Assembly: GCA_963822765.1 (NCBI GenBank) | Contig: CAWGJL010000048.1 | Span: forward strand, 62,001-126,000 | From: Palsa-504 sp963822765 | Lineage (GTDB): Bacteria; Actinomycetota; Actinomycetes; Streptosporangiales; Streptosporangiaceae | DNA length: 64,000 nucleotides | Direction of reading: 5' to 3' | Part shown: positions 34,599 to 43,799 of the stretch, piece by piece | Numbering within the stretch: position 1 is the stretch's first letter | How the letters are laid out: every line of letters starts with the position of its first letter | Made by a program: the position numbers and the translations under genes | Notes under the pieces: generated by a model | The model's input: the letters and a program-made list of their open reading frames with translations, nothing else | The model's database searches: none | Told to the model about the DNA's origin: nothing

Positions 34599-36149
34599 TT
34601 ACTCGATCCCGCCGTTCACCATCCGGCCCAGGACCTCGTACTTCGCCGGGTTCCGCTTGCGCATGCCCAGCGCCAGGACCACGCCGATGGCGAGCCAGGC
34701 CAGGCAGAACCACGGGATGATGTCCACCCAGATGATCGAGCCACCGATCGAATGCAGGTTGGACCACAGCAGGTAGAGGACGACGCCCATGGCCACGATG
34801 GCCAGCACCGGGATGACCTCGGTGGTCCACAGGTTCCGCTCACTGCGGTGCTCGGGCTTGCGGAAGTACACGATCGTGGCCAGCGAGCACAGCGTCTGGT
34901 TGACCAGCACGGTGAACGTCGCCACGATGGCGAACCAGCCGAACAGCTCGTAGTAGGGGGCGTTGGCGAAGCTGGCGAAGGACTGGGCCGACTTGCTGGA
35001 GTACCAGATGATCAGGAACAGCCCGACCAGGGCGCCCTCGATGACCGCGGCCGTGATGTTGGCCACGTGCGGGCTCTTCCACCTGGGGTGGGTCCGGCCG
35101 AGACTGGGGTGGAAGATCTTCTCCCGCCCGATCACGTACAGGTACCGCGAGTGGGTGTTATGGAAGGACAGCGCACAGGCGAACGACGAGGTGAGGATCA
35201 GCCATTCCATGACGTCGGTCACCCATTTGGCCGCGAACTTGGTGGTGACGCCGTAGTAGAGGTTGCCGCCGTTGGTCGCCGCCTGGTGATCCACCGCGTG
35301 CAGGCCCCATCCGGAGACGACCGCCCACGCGCAGATGGCGAAGAAGATGCCGCCGCCGATCACGCTGATGAACAGCGCCTGCGCCCCGATCCGGTGCGGG
35401 TTGCGCGATTCCTCGGCGTAGTTCGGGATGGTCTCGAACCCGACCCACGACCACACCGCGAAGAAGATGCCCACCCCCGGGGCCAGGCCCTTGAACGCGT
35501 TGACCGGGTTGATCGGGGCCGCCGAGACGCCGCCCGGCCCGCCGCCGTGAGCGAACACCGCCACGTCCATGACGGTCAGGACGACGATCTCCAGGATGAG
35601 CGCGACCCCGAGCACGGCCGTGCCGATGCGTATGTCGAAGTGTCCCAGCAGCACGATGACGATCAAGGCGCCGAAGGCCAGGTACGGCCACGGTATCCCC
35701 ACGTGGAAGAACTGCGAGATGGTGATGTTGCCGAAGTAGCCGAACGCGCCGAACAGCGAGCCCACCACGAACGCGTACGCCAGGATCGACGACCACCCCG
35801 CGGCCATCCCCAGCGGGCGGCCGAGCCCGTGGCTGATGAAGGAGTAGAACCCGCCCGAGGACGGGACGCTCCGCATCATCTTGACGTAGCCCACCGAGAA
35901 CAGGACCAGCATGACGATGCCGATCTCGAACCCGGCGGGCGCTCCGATGCCGTTGCCCAGCCCGATCGCGAGCGGCACGTTGCCGAGCTGCCCGGTCAGC
36001 GGGGACATGGCCGCGAAGGAGATGAACAGCACCCCGCTCAGCCCGATGGCACTCTTGCGCAGCGTATTAACATCGCCGCGTTCGGAGATGTCCAGCGACG
36101 CCGTCGCCTCCTTCACGCTGGAGGCTTCACCGGAGCCCATGACGTCCAT
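34599..36149 (-). CDS. APC superfamily amino acid/amine permease
   Basis: The 516-residue transporter has about twelve helices. The first, LSGVLFISFAAMSPLTGQLG, and PAGFEIGIVMLVLFSVGYVK belong to the APC core, and FFAVWSWVGFETIPNYAEES is the conserved helix 6 to 7 region. GGGAGG lies directly upstream of ATG 36149. APC members import amino acids, GABA or polyamines by proton symport. Its location beside three glutamine-synthetase-like ligases and an upstream copy of the shared operator (36277-36297) suggest it imports the cluster's amine substrate. Confidence 0.9.
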   Translation of the reverse strand: MDVMGSGEASSVKEATASLDISERGDVNTLRKSAIGLSGVLFISFAAMSPLTGQLGNVPLAIGLGNGIGAPAGFEIGIVMLVLFSVGYVKMMRSVPSSGGFYSFISHGLGRPLGMAAGWSSILAYAFVVGSLFGAFGYFGNITISQFFHVGIPWPYLAFGALIVIVLLGHFDIRIGTAVLGVALILEIVVLTVMDVAVFAHGGGPGGVSAAPINPVNAFKGLAPGVGIFFAVWSWVGFETIPNYAEESRNPHRIGAQALFISVIGGGIFFAICAWAVVSGWGLHAVDHQAATNGGNLYYGVTTKFAAKWVTDVMEWLILTSSFACALSFHNTHSRYLYVIGREKIFHPSLGRTHPRWKSPHVANITAAVIEGALVGLFLIIWYSSKSAQSFASFANAPYYELFGWFAIVATFTVLVNQTLCSLATIVYFRKPEHRSERNLWTTEVIPVLAIVAMGVVLYLLWSNLHSIGGSIIWVDIIPWFCLAWLAIGVVLALGMRKRNPAKYEVLGRMVNGGIE

Positions 36150-36276
36150 ATGTCCTCCCGATTGGCCCGCCGCTCAGGGATCACCGGAAGAATGCGCTCA
36201 GCTTCGCGGTGCGTTCGCGTTGTCCCTGGTCGGCGCTGACTTGACCGGCGGGTGCGCCATTACACCGACAGTCACT

Positions 36277-36297
36277 TTGGTCTACTTTGCGTACCAT
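36277..36297. promoter_or_regulatory. Shared inverted-repeat operator, copy A (APC permease promoter)
   Basis: Arms TTGGT and ACCAT are separated by 11 bp (the left arm extends to TTGGTCTA). The site is 128 bp upstream of the APC permease start, in a 237-bp gap with no other gene. Four other intergenic sites in this 16-kb region share the pattern (37172, 43703, 49250, 51072). Confidence 0.55.
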
Positions 36298-36386
36298 AAG
36301 ACCGAGGCTGATCGGCTGTCAATGGGCAGGTAGCAACGCATTCGCCCCGGCAGGCCCGGCAGGCCCGGCGCCGTGCTACCGGTGAG

Positions 36387-37151
36387 TTACTGGTTACCGC
36401 CTGCGCCGTCAGGAGGTCCGGCCGTGACGTACGCGGCCGAGATCCCGCCGTCCACCAAGAACTCCGTGGCGTTCACATAGGAGGACGCGTCGCTGGCCAG
36501 GAAGGCGGCGGCCGTGGCGATCTCCCTGGCCAGCGCGAACCGGCCGGGCGGGACGTGGACCAGCCGGCGCGCCGTCTCCTCGGGCCGGAACAGCGACCGC
36601 AGCAGCGGCGTGTCCACCGGGCCGGGGCACAGCGCGTTGACCCGCACCCCGCGCCTGGCGAACTCCACGCCCAGTTCCCGTGACAAGGACAGCACGCCTC
36701 CCTTGGAGGCGGTGTAGGCGATCTGGGACACCGCCGAGCCCATGGTGGCCACCAGCGACGACGTGTTGATCACCGAGCCACCGCCCGCCCGCAGCAGGTG
36801 CGGGAGGCCGTACTTGCAGCACAGGAAGATGCTGGTCAGGTTGACTTCGATCACCCGGTGCCAGGTCTGAAGGTCGGTATCGAGCACCGACCCGTCCTCG
36901 GGCACGGCGATGCCCGCGTTGTTGAACAGGACGTCGATGCGGCCGAAACGCTCCGCGGCCGCGGTGTAGACGGCCTCGACCTGACCGGGATCGGTCAGGT
37001 CGGCGGTCAGGAAGAGCGGGGCGTCCACGTGACCTTTGACGTCGACCCCGACCACGGTCGCGCCCTGCCCGGTGAACACGTCCACGCTCTCGCGGCCGAT
37101 CACCCCGGCGGCGCCGGTGATCACGCAGACCTTGCCGTCCAGCGCGGCCAC
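36387..37151 (-). CDS. SDR family NAD(P)-dependent oxidoreductase
   Basis: The 254-residue classical SDR has TGAAGVIGRES (TGxxxGxG cofactor site), NNAGIAVPE, the catalytic Ser in VINTSSLVATMGS, and YTASKGG (Tyr-x3-Lys). The C-terminal ASSYVNATEFLVDGGISAA is standard. The start (37151) faces the monooxygenase gene across a 57-bp gap holding operator copy B. Likely role: alcohol to ketone oxidation in the cluster, before the Baeyer-Villiger step. Confidence 0.92.
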   Translation of the reverse strand: MAALDGKVCVITGAAGVIGRESVDVFTGQGATVVGVDVKGHVDAPLFLTADLTDPGQVEAVYTAAAERFGRIDVLFNNAGIAVPEDGSVLDTDLQTWHRVIEVNLTSIFLCCKYGLPHLLRAGGGSVINTSSLVATMGSAVSQIAYTASKGGVLSLSRELGVEFARRGVRVNALCPGPVDTPLLRSLFRPEETARRLVHVPPGRFALAREIATAAAFLASDASSYVNATEFLVDGGISAAYVTAGPPDGAGGNQ

Positions 37152-37171
37152 TCAGGCGCCCCTGCGGTACT

Positions 37172-37192
37172 TTGGTCTAGTATTCATGCCAT
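37172..37192. promoter_or_regulatory. Shared inverted-repeat operator, copy B (SDR/BVMO divergent promoter)
   Basis: TTGGT, 11 bp, then GCCAT; the left arm again extends to TTGGTCTA. It lies between the divergent SDR and Baeyer-Villiger genes and overlaps a possible ATG (37186) of the latter. A repressor bound here would block both promoters. Confidence 0.55.
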
Positions 37193-37208
37193 TGAACCTT
37201 ACCTTGAC

Positions 37209-38795
37209 GTGGCGATCGTGGGTGCCGGGTTCTCCGGGCTCTACATGCTGCACCGCCTGCGCGGGCGGGGGCTGCGGGTGCGCGTGTTCGAGCGCGGCGC
37301 GGACGTCGGCGGCACCTGGTACTGGAATCGCTATCCGGGTGCCCGGTGTGACATCGAGAGCGTCGACTACTGCTACTCGTTCTCCCCGGAGTTGCTGGCC
37401 GACTGGACGTGGACGGAACGCTACGCCGCCCAGCCGGAGATCCTGCGCTACCTCCAGCACGTCACGGACCGCTTCGCCCTGCGGCCGGACATTCAGTTCG
37501 GCACCCAGGTCACGTCGCTGCACTATGACGCGGAAAGCAACGCATGGCTCGTATCCACCGACGCCGGCGAGACGGTATCGGCCCGCTACTGCGTCCTGGC
37601 GGTCGGCAACCTTTCGAGAGCCAAGCCGCCGCCCTTCCCCGGGCTCGAAAGCTTCCGCGGCCAGTGGTACCACACCGCCCGGTGGCCCGCCGAGGGCGTC
37701 GATCTCCAGGGCCAGCGGGTGGGGATCGTGGGGACCGGGTCCACCGCGATCCAGGCGCTGCCCCAGATCGCGCGGCAGGCGGACCGCGTCCAGGTCTTCC
37801 AGCGCACGCCGAACTATTCCATGCCGGCCCGGAACCGCCCGCTACCGACCAGCGAGCTCCGCGAGGTGGTCCAGGGATACCCTGCGCGGCGCCGGGCCGC
37901 CGAGCAGTCCGACGCCGGCGTGCCGATCGCCCCGCCGCGGCTCGCCGCGCTCGACGTGTCGCCGGCCGAACGCCGGCGGATGTACGAGGCCGGCTGGCAG
38001 CGCGGCGGCATCAACGCGCTGTCCTACGCTTTCACCGACTTCTTCACCGACGAGCGGGCCAACCTCACCGCCCAGGACTTCGCCCGCGAAAAGATCCGCC
38101 AGCTGGTCCGCAACCCCGTCGTTGCCGAGGCTCTCTGCCCGGCCCACCACATCGGCACCAAGCGAACCTGCGTGGACATCGGGTACTTCGAGACCTACAA
38201 CCAGCACCACGTGGAGCTGGTCGACGTGCGGAGCTCGCCGGTCACCACCGTGACCCCGCGGGGCCTGGCCACCGCGGCCGGGGAGTACGAACTGGACGTC
38301 ATCGTGTTCGCGATCGGGTTCGACGCGATCACCGGAGCCCTGCTCGAGATCGACATCCGGGGCCGGGACGGCGCCCCCCTGGCTAAACAGTGGGCGGCGG
38401 GACCGCGCACCTACCTCGGGCTGTGCGTGGCGGGTTTCCCGAACCTGTTCATGATCACCGGCCCGGGCAGCCCCTCGGTGCTCAGCAACATGGTGGTGTC
38501 GATCGAGCAGCACGCCGACTGGATCCTCGACTGCCTGGATCACCTGCGCAGCCGCGGCCTGAACCGGATCGAGGCGTCGGCGCAGGCGCAGGACCGCTGG
38601 GTCCGCCACGTCGGCGAGCTCGCCGGCCGGACGCTCTACCCGCGGGCCGCGTCGTGGTACGTCGGGGCTAACATCCCGGGCAAGCCGAGGGTGTTCATGC
38701 CTTACACCGGCGGCTGCGGGACGTACCGGAAGGAGTGCGATCAGGTGGTCGAGCGCGGATACGAGGGCTTCGTCCTAGCAGGGGCGGGGACGTGA
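37209..38795 (+). CDS. Type I Baeyer-Villiger monooxygenase (flavin-containing)
   Basis: FAD- and NADPH-dependent enzyme converting ketones to esters or lactones. It shows the first Rossmann site VAIVGAGFSGLYMLHRL, the BVMO fingerprint FRGQWYHTARWP and the second Rossmann site VGIVGTGSTAIQALPQ. Length is about 528 residues, normal for cyclohexanone monooxygenases. The start is unclear: GTG 37209 would trim the first strand; an ATG at 37186 fits better (MPLNLT) if one G is missing near 37206, and ATT 37182 is in frame. The stop overlaps the next gene by GTGA. Operator copy B lies at the promoter. Confidence 0.93.
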   Translation: MAIVGAGFSGLYMLHRLRGRGLRVRVFERGADVGGTWYWNRYPGARCDIESVDYCYSFSPELLADWTWTERYAAQPEILRYLQHVTDRFALRPDIQFGTQVTSLHYDAESNAWLVSTDAGETVSARYCVLAVGNLSRAKPPPFPGLESFRGQWYHTARWPAEGVDLQGQRVGIVGTGSTAIQALPQIARQADRVQVFQRTPNYSMPARNRPLPTSELREVVQGYPARRRAAEQSDAGVPIAPPRLAALDVSPAERRRMYEAGWQRGGINALSYAFTDFFTDERANLTAQDFAREKIRQLVRNPVVAEALCPAHHIGTKRTCVDIGYFETYNQHHVELVDVRSSPVTTVTPRGLATAAGEYELDVIVFAIGFDAITGALLEIDIRGRDGAPLAKQWAAGPRTYLGLCVAGFPNLFMITGPGSPSVLSNMVVSIEQHADWILDCLDHLRSRGLNRIEASAQAQDRWVRHVGELAGRTLYPRAASWYVGANIPGKPRVFMPYTGGCGTYRKECDQVVERGYEGFVLAGAGT

Positions 38796-40186
38796 GCCAC
38801 CGGGACGATTTCGCCCGCTGGTGTGAGACCGAAGGCATCCACACCGTGATCACCGGGGCCGCCGACACGCACGGGATCTGGCGCGGCAAACGACTCCCGG
38901 TAGCGGCCTTCCTGGACCTGCTGGAGCGGGGTGTCCCGTTCAGCGACGTGGTCCTGGTCATCACGCACTCCGAGGACACCGACGAGGGCCAGGAACTGGT
39001 CGAGCCGCCCGGCGGCGACGCGTACCCGCTCTACTTCCCGCGCAAGGAGCAGGGCTTCCCGGACATCTTCGCCGTACCGGATCTGTCCACCGCCCGGCTC
39101 CTGCCCTGGCATGACGGGACCGCCGGGGTGCTCGGCGAGTTCCGGCTCCCCGACGGCCAGGGCGTGCCGGTCGATCCCCGGATCGCGCTGCGCCGGCTGA
39201 TCGACCGCGCCCGCTCGCACGGCCTGGAGCCGAAGGCCGGGATCGAGTACGAGTTCTACCTGTTCCGCGGCGACCTGGCCGCGCTGGCGCAGTCCGGCTG
39301 GCGGCTGCAGCCGCTCCGGACCCGCCCCTACACCTACGGCGTTTACGGCGGCAGCCTGGACGAGGACCTGATCGGGGAGATCCGCCGTCAGCTGGCCGGG
39401 GCCGGGGTACCCGTCGAGGCGTGCAACCCGGAGACCGGCCCGGGCCAGTTCGAGCTGAACATCCGCTACGACCACGCGCTCAAGGCGGCCGACGACGCGT
39501 TCGTGTACAAGAACAGCGTCAAGGAGATCGCCGCCCGGCACGGCCTCATGGCCTCGTTCATGGCCAAGCCGCGCCGCGACTGGGCCGGCTCGTCCTGTCA
39601 CGTCCACCAGTCGTTGTGGGAGCCGGACGACGGCCCCAACGCCTTCTTCGACCATGCGCGCGGGCACGGGCTGTCGCAGGCCGGACGGCACTACACCGGC
39701 GGCCTCCTGGCCACCATGCGGGAGTTCACCGCGCTGTTCGCCCCGACCCCGAACTCCTACAAGCGCTTCACGCCCTACTCGTGGGCGGGTACCAGCGTCA
39801 GCTGGAGCTATGAGAACCGGTCGACCGGTATCCGGGCCATCGCCGAGGGCCCGGCGCAGGCGCGACTGGAGCACCGGCTGCCCGGCGCCGACACCAATCC
39901 CTACATCGTGGTCGCCGCCTGCCTGGCCGGCGGCCTGCACGGCATCGAGCAGAAGATCGAGCCGCCGCCGGCCTACGAGGGCGACGCGTACGCCGCCAGC
40001 GGGCTCGAGTCGGTACCAGCGTCGCTGGAAGACGCCGTGCGCCTGCTGGAGCGCAGCACGGTGGCGCGAGAGATGTTCGGCGAGGACTTCGTCCGGCACT
40101 TCGCCCTCATGAAGTGGTTCGAGGCCGAAAAATACCGGCAGCAGGTGTCGGAATGGGAGATCCGGCGTTACGTGGAGACCGCCTGA
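38792..40186 (+). CDS. Glutamine-synthetase-like ligase (gamma-glutamyl amide synthetase type)
   Basis: The 464-residue protein has the GS catalytic barrel: AGIEYEFYLFRGD (metal Glu), FELNIRYDHALKAADDAFVY, FMAKPRRDWAGSSCHVHQSL (ATP/glutamate site), PNSYKRFTPYSWAG and EHRLPGADTNPY. It ends with SEWEIRRYVETA. Clustering with a monooxygenase and permease suggests ATP-dependent gamma-glutamylation of an amine rather than ammonia assimilation, as in polyamine, ethanolamine and isopropylamine breakdown. GTG 38792 overlaps the BVMO stop and follows a GGGGCGGGG ribosome site. Confidence 0.9.
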   Translation: MSHRDDFARWCETEGIHTVITGAADTHGIWRGKRLPVAAFLDLLERGVPFSDVVLVITHSEDTDEGQELVEPPGGDAYPLYFPRKEQGFPDIFAVPDLSTARLLPWHDGTAGVLGEFRLPDGQGVPVDPRIALRRLIDRARSHGLEPKAGIEYEFYLFRGDLAALAQSGWRLQPLRTRPYTYGVYGGSLDEDLIGEIRRQLAGAGVPVEACNPETGPGQFELNIRYDHALKAADDAFVYKNSVKEIAARHGLMASFMAKPRRDWAGSSCHVHQSLWEPDDGPNAFFDHARGHGLSQAGRHYTGGLLATMREFTALFAPTPNSYKRFTPYSWAGTSVSWSYENRSTGIRAIAEGPAQARLEHRLPGADTNPYIVVAACLAGGLHGIEQKIEPPPAYEGDAYAASGLESVPASLEDAVRLLERSTVAREMFGEDFVRHFALMKWFEAEKYRQQVSEWEIRRYVETA

Positions 40187-40190
40187 TGAC

Positions 40191-41000
40191 CTACAGCCGG
40201 GCGACCCACTCGGTGAGCAGGGCGTTGAACTTCTCCGGCTCCTCCCACATGGGGCAGTGGCCGCTCTGCTCGAACACGTGCAGTTCGGACCGGGGCAGCT
40301 CGCGGTGCAGCCAGTCGGCCGCGGCCAGCTTGCCCACCTTCTCGTCTCGTCCCCAGACCAGCAGGTGCGGCACGGTCAGCCGGGGGATCAGCTCCCGGTA
40401 GTCCTGCAGGGTCTGGTTCACCAAGATGACCGAGCCCGCGTTGGCGCCGACCGCGGAGATCGCCTTGACGAACCCGGCCTGCTCGGTTTCGGTCAGCTCG
40501 CCGGCGAACATCTCCGGCACGAAGCCGGCGAAGAACGCGGCGAAGTCGTCCTGCGCCAGCTGCAGGTAGGTGCGCAGCTCGGGCACGTCGGCGATCCCGT
40601 AGGGCCAGCCGGGCTGGGTGAGGTCCGACGGGCCCTGGGACACCACCACCGCGCCGGCCAGCCGCGGGTCACCGGCGAACTGATCCAGGTAGTCCCACAG
40701 GACCATGCTGCCCATCGACCACCCGACCACCACGGCGTCGCGCAGGTCGAGCAGCTCGATGACGGCGCGGACATCCCGGGCGTACTGGGCGACGGTGTGC
40801 CCGCCCTCGACCGACGGTGATTCGCCGTGCCCGCGGAAGTCCAGCGCGACCACCCGGTGACCGCCGGCCAGCGGTCCGATGTTGCGCTCGAAGAACTTCT
40901 GGGACATGCAGACGCCGTGCAGCAGCAGGACGGGCCGTCCGGACCCGGTGTCGGTGCAGGCCACGGTGGCGCCGGTGGGCAGGTCAAGCAAGGTCATCAC
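40191..41000 (-). CDS. Alpha/beta-fold hydrolase
   Basis: The 269-residue protein has the oxyanion-loop region LLLHGVCMSQKFF, RGHGESP, the nucleophile elbow VVGWSMGS (Ser), an acid in LLVWGRDEKVGK, and the catalytic His in FEQSGHCPMWEEPEKF. Its size and lid suggest an esterase or lactonase, which would suit hydrolysis of the ester or lactone made by the Baeyer-Villiger enzyme. It is the last gene of the operon starting at 43684 and lies four bases from the convergent ligase gene. Confidence 0.9.
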   Translation of the reverse strand: MMTLLDLPTGATVACTDTGSGRPVLLLHGVCMSQKFFERNIGPLAGGHRVVALDFRGHGESPSVEGGHTVAQYARDVRAVIELLDLRDAVVVGWSMGSMVLWDYLDQFAGDPRLAGAVVVSQGPSDLTQPGWPYGIADVPELRTYLQLAQDDFAAFFAGFVPEMFAGELTETEQAGFVKAISAVGANAGSVILVNQTLQDYRELIPRLTVPHLLVWGRDEKVGKLAAADWLHRELPRSELHVFEQSGHCPMWEEPEKFNALLTEWVARL

Positions 41001-41027
41001 GAGCTCCTGATCATCCGTAGCGAGTGA

Positions 41028-42290
41028 TCAGCCGTAGCGTGCCTGGTAGGCCTCCCGCGCGGCCGTGAAGCAGGATATCGGCGCTTCAAGCACCCCGGCC
41101 CCGATCTGCCCGCCGCCCGTGCCCGGCACGCCCACATCCATCAGCGGCAGCACGCCGGACTCGGCCACCCGGAAGATGTCGATCCCGGTGGGGGTGCCAC
41201 GGTAGTCGAAGAACGGGATGCGGAAGTCGGGGTTCTCGGCGGCCGTGATCTGGTACATGGCCAGGTTGCGCTCGACCATGAGCTGGGCAGAACCGCCCTG
41301 GTAGGCCTGCAGCGGGAACGCCGCGGCCTGGGCGAAGCCCCCCAGGCCGACGGTCTCGGTGATGGGGCTCTCCCCGCCCATGAAGGTGATCTCGTCCTGC
41401 GTATGCCCGTCGAACAGCCGGACCTGGATCCGCCCGTGCGGCCCGCGGAACCAGTCCTCGCCCAGGCCGCTGACCCGGATGGCGAACTCCACGCCGCTGA
41501 ACGTCATCGCGGTCACCACGCTGGCCCCGTCCACGCCGTGCGCCGCGTCGGCCATGACCTTGGCCGCCGCCATGGACAGGCGCAGGAAGGAGTACTCGTT
41601 GTCGGTCAGGAACGAGATGACCCGGCCCGCGGCGTCGCGGTCCTCGCGGGCCATGTCCAGCAGCGGCTGGTAGATCTCCCGGCCGAACAGCAGCGTGGCC
41701 GCGGTGTTGCGGCTGTGCAGTTCGTCGCCCATGTGCAGGGCGCGGCGCATGAGCGGCTTGAGCGGGATCCCGCCCGCGCGGCGGACCGCCTCGCCCACGA
41801 AGGGCGCGATCTCCCGCTCGACGAAGCGGAGGTTGTCGCGGACCTCGTCGTCGTAGCAGCCGTAGTTGAGCCGCTTGACCGACCCGCCCTCGAAGAAATT
41901 ACAGAACCCCCGCTGCCCTGTATTGCGGTCCTCCACCACGAACACCGGCATCGAGGCCGTGTAGATGCCGGCCAGCGAGCCCACGCAGCCATAGCCGTGG
42001 CATCCGTCGACGGTGACCTGCCCCGATGCCAGTGCCGCCTCGGCCTCGGCGGGCGTGGCCGCCAGGCCCTCGTACAGCACCCCGCCGATGATGCCGTCAC
42101 GCTGGCCGCCCTGGTAGGCAGGCCAGGGCAGCGGGGCACCCGAGGTGAGCACCGTGCGCTCGGCCATCCCGGGGACCACGTCGCGGGCCGGGCGGACGTC
42201 GATCAGGACCGGATCCGCGGCGGTCATTCGGCGGACGGCCTCGGCGTTGGCCGTCTCGCGCCCGGCGGTGACCGCGCTCGCCGTCACCAT
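41028..42290 (-). CDS. DUF1116 protein (YlbE/AllG-like)
   Basis: The 420-residue protein matches the DUF1116 pattern: IDVRPARDVVPGM, LTSGAPLPWPAYQGGQRDGI, GCHGYGCVGSLAGIYTASMP, MRRALHMGDELHSRNTAAT and TGIDIFRVAESGVLPLMDVG, GGQIGAGVLEAPISCF. In enterobacteria YlbE acts with FdrA and a DUF2877 protein as oxamate carbamoyltransferase subunits. Those partners are absent here, so it works alone or with unlinked proteins. ATG 42290 overlaps the SDR stop by 7 bp, so it is coupled to the catabolic operon. Confidence 0.82.
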   Translation of the reverse strand: MVTASAVTAGRETANAEAVRRMTAADPVLIDVRPARDVVPGMAERTVLTSGAPLPWPAYQGGQRDGIIGGVLYEGLAATPAEAEAALASGQVTVDGCHGYGCVGSLAGIYTASMPVFVVEDRNTGQRGFCNFFEGGSVKRLNYGCYDDEVRDNLRFVEREIAPFVGEAVRRAGGIPLKPLMRRALHMGDELHSRNTAATLLFGREIYQPLLDMAREDRDAAGRVISFLTDNEYSFLRLSMAAAKVMADAAHGVDGASVVTAMTFSGVEFAIRVSGLGEDWFRGPHGRIQVRLFDGHTQDEITFMGGESPITETVGLGGFAQAAAFPLQAYQGGSAQLMVERNLAMYQITAAENPDFRIPFFDYRGTPTGIDIFRVAESGVLPLMDVGVPGTGGGQIGAGVLEAPISCFTAAREAYQARYG

Positions 42291-42991
42291 GCCAGCAGTC
42301 CGCCGTCTACCAGCAGGGACGACCCGGTGATGTAGGACGAGCGGGGCGACAGCAGGTACTCCACCGCGTCGGCGACCTCGGCGGTCTCGCCGAGCCGTCC
42401 GAGCGCGACCATCGCGCTGAGCTTTTCCTCCCCGCCGGACACCGCCCGCATGGAGGGGCTCATGGGCACGTTGATGTACCCGGGCACGACGGCGTTGACC
42501 CGGATGCGCGGCGCGAGTTCCAGCGCCAGGTACCGGGTCAGCGCCTCGACGCCGGCCTTGGACGCGCCGTAGGCCGAGGCGCCGCGCAGCCGCCCCGACC
42601 GCGCCGTGACGGACCCGATGTTGACGATCGCCGACCCGTCCGGCATGTGGGGGACCGCGGCACGGCAGACCCGGGCGGTGCCGGCCACATTGACGTCCCA
42701 TACCGAGGCGACGTCCGCTTCACTGAGGTCGTCAAGAGGAGTATGCCGAACGATTCCTGCGCAATTGACGACCGCGGAAATGGAGCCCAGCTTCGCGGCG
42801 CCGGCCACCGCCGTCTCGACGCTCTCCGCCGACCGGATATCAAGCGGGGCCAGGACGACCGCGCCGTCGGCCCGTTCCGCCGTCACGGACATGTCCCCGC
42901 CGTACACGGTGAAGCCGGCCCGGGTCAGGCTGGCGCAGATCGCCTGCCCGATGCCGCCCGCCGCTCCCGTGACGAACGCAACGTCGGTCAC
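42284..42991 (-). CDS. SDR family oxidoreductase
   Basis: The 235-residue SDR has TGAAGGIGQAI, VNCAGIVRHTPL, the catalytic Ser in VNIGSVTARSGR, YGASKAG (Tyr-x3-Lys) and SSYITGSSLLVDGGLLA. It is coupled to DUF1116 downstream and follows the FMN reductase by 33 bp. It may oxidise a hydroxy-acid or alcohol intermediate. Confidence 0.92.
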   Translation of the reverse strand: MTDVAFVTGAAGGIGQAICASLTRAGFTVYGGDMSVTAERADGAVVLAPLDIRSAESVETAVAGAAKLGSISAVVNCAGIVRHTPLDDLSEADVASVWDVNVAGTARVCRAAVPHMPDGSAIVNIGSVTARSGRLRGASAYGASKAGVEALTRYLALELAPRIRVNAVVPGYINVPMSPSMRAVSGGEEKLSAMVALGRLGETAEVADAVEYLLSPRSSYITGSSLLVDGGLLAW

Positions 42992-43024
42992 GCTGTCTCC
43001 TTTCGAATCAAGCCGGCCCGTCCG

Positions 43025-43684
43025 TCAGCTCACCGGGCACGCGCGCAGCTCTGGTGCGCTGGGCGCGGGCGTGTCGCGGAAGGCGGTCATGAACTGCATG
43101 ATCTGGCTCGCGACGATGCCGGCGGATTCGCCGGCCCGGGTGTCGGTAAACCGCCCGTCGAACGAGCACAGGCCGCCCGTGACGTTCATCGCGATCCCGT
43201 ACGGGGTGGGCCATCCGCGCAGGGCGTGCACCGTCTGGCGCAGCGCGGACAAGGTGCTCACCGCGGCCTGCCACCCGTAGGCGGTGCTCACGCAGCCGAC
43301 CGCCTTTCCCTCCAGGTACGGGGCCGGATCGTCCCGCAGTTCCTCCAGGTAGTCGACCGCGTTCTTGACCAGTCCGGAGATACCGCCGTGGTAGCCGGGG
43401 GAGCCGAGCACGACCGCGTCGGCCGCGCGCACGGTCGCCAGGTAATCCGCCGCCGCCGCATCCAGCGGTGCCCCCGGCTCGTAGTGCGGGAACAGCAGCG
43501 ATTCCCCGCCGTACAGCTTGGTCGTGGCGCCGCGCCTTTCCAGGTCCTCCAGCACGGCGGCGATAACCCGCTCGGTGGACGAGCCGGGTCGCCGGGATCC
43601 GCCGATCCCCACGACCAGCATCCCGCGGGACCCGATGACGGTGGACGCGTGGCTGGCCTTCGGAAACGCGAGCGGGCGGCCCAT
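43025..43684 (-). CDS. NADPH-dependent FMN reductase family flavoprotein
   Basis: The 219-residue flavodoxin-like protein has the phosphate loop GIGGSRRPGSSTERVI, then LGSPGYHGGISGLVKNAVDYLEEL (flavin ring site) and VGCVSTAYGWQAAVSTLSAL. It would supply reduced FMN, the natural partner of the luciferase-like monooxygenase at 48112-49227, which needs FMNH2. First gene of its operon; operator copy C lies 19 bp upstream of the start. An internal Met (21 codons in) is an alternative start. Confidence 0.9.
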   Translation of the reverse strand: MGRPLAFPKASHASTVIGSRGMLVVGIGGSRRPGSSTERVIAAVLEDLERRGATTKLYGGESLLFPHYEPGAPLDAAAADYLATVRAADAVVLGSPGYHGGISGLVKNAVDYLEELRDDPAPYLEGKAVGCVSTAYGWQAAVSTLSALRQTVHALRGWPTPYGIAMNVTGGLCSFDGRFTDTRAGESAGIVASQIMQFMTAFRDTPAPSAPELRACPVS

Positions 43685-43700
43685 GAGCGCTCCTTCCGTT

Positions 43701-43725
43701 CATTGGTCTGATCAGCATACCAATG
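43701..43725. promoter_or_regulatory. Shared inverted-repeat operator, copy C (FMN reductase operon promoter)
   Basis: CATTGGT (43701-43707) and ACCAATG (43719-43725) form a perfect 7-bp inverted repeat with an 11-bp spacer, the most symmetric copy of the shared motif. It sits just upstream of the FMN reductase start at 43684 and 75 bp beyond the end of the glutamine-synthetase-like gene at 43800. Confidence 0.65.
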
Positions 43726-43799
43726 AGCCATAGCCGGGGCAATACCCGCCGGACCTGGTCATCTCGGCCGCTCGCCGGCCGGCCTGCTAGCCCGCCCGG

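Noticed and set aside
36330..36375. GGCAGGCCC tandem units near the SDR end as a regulatory repeat
   Set aside because: Only two to three short GC-rich units, likely chance in this composition.
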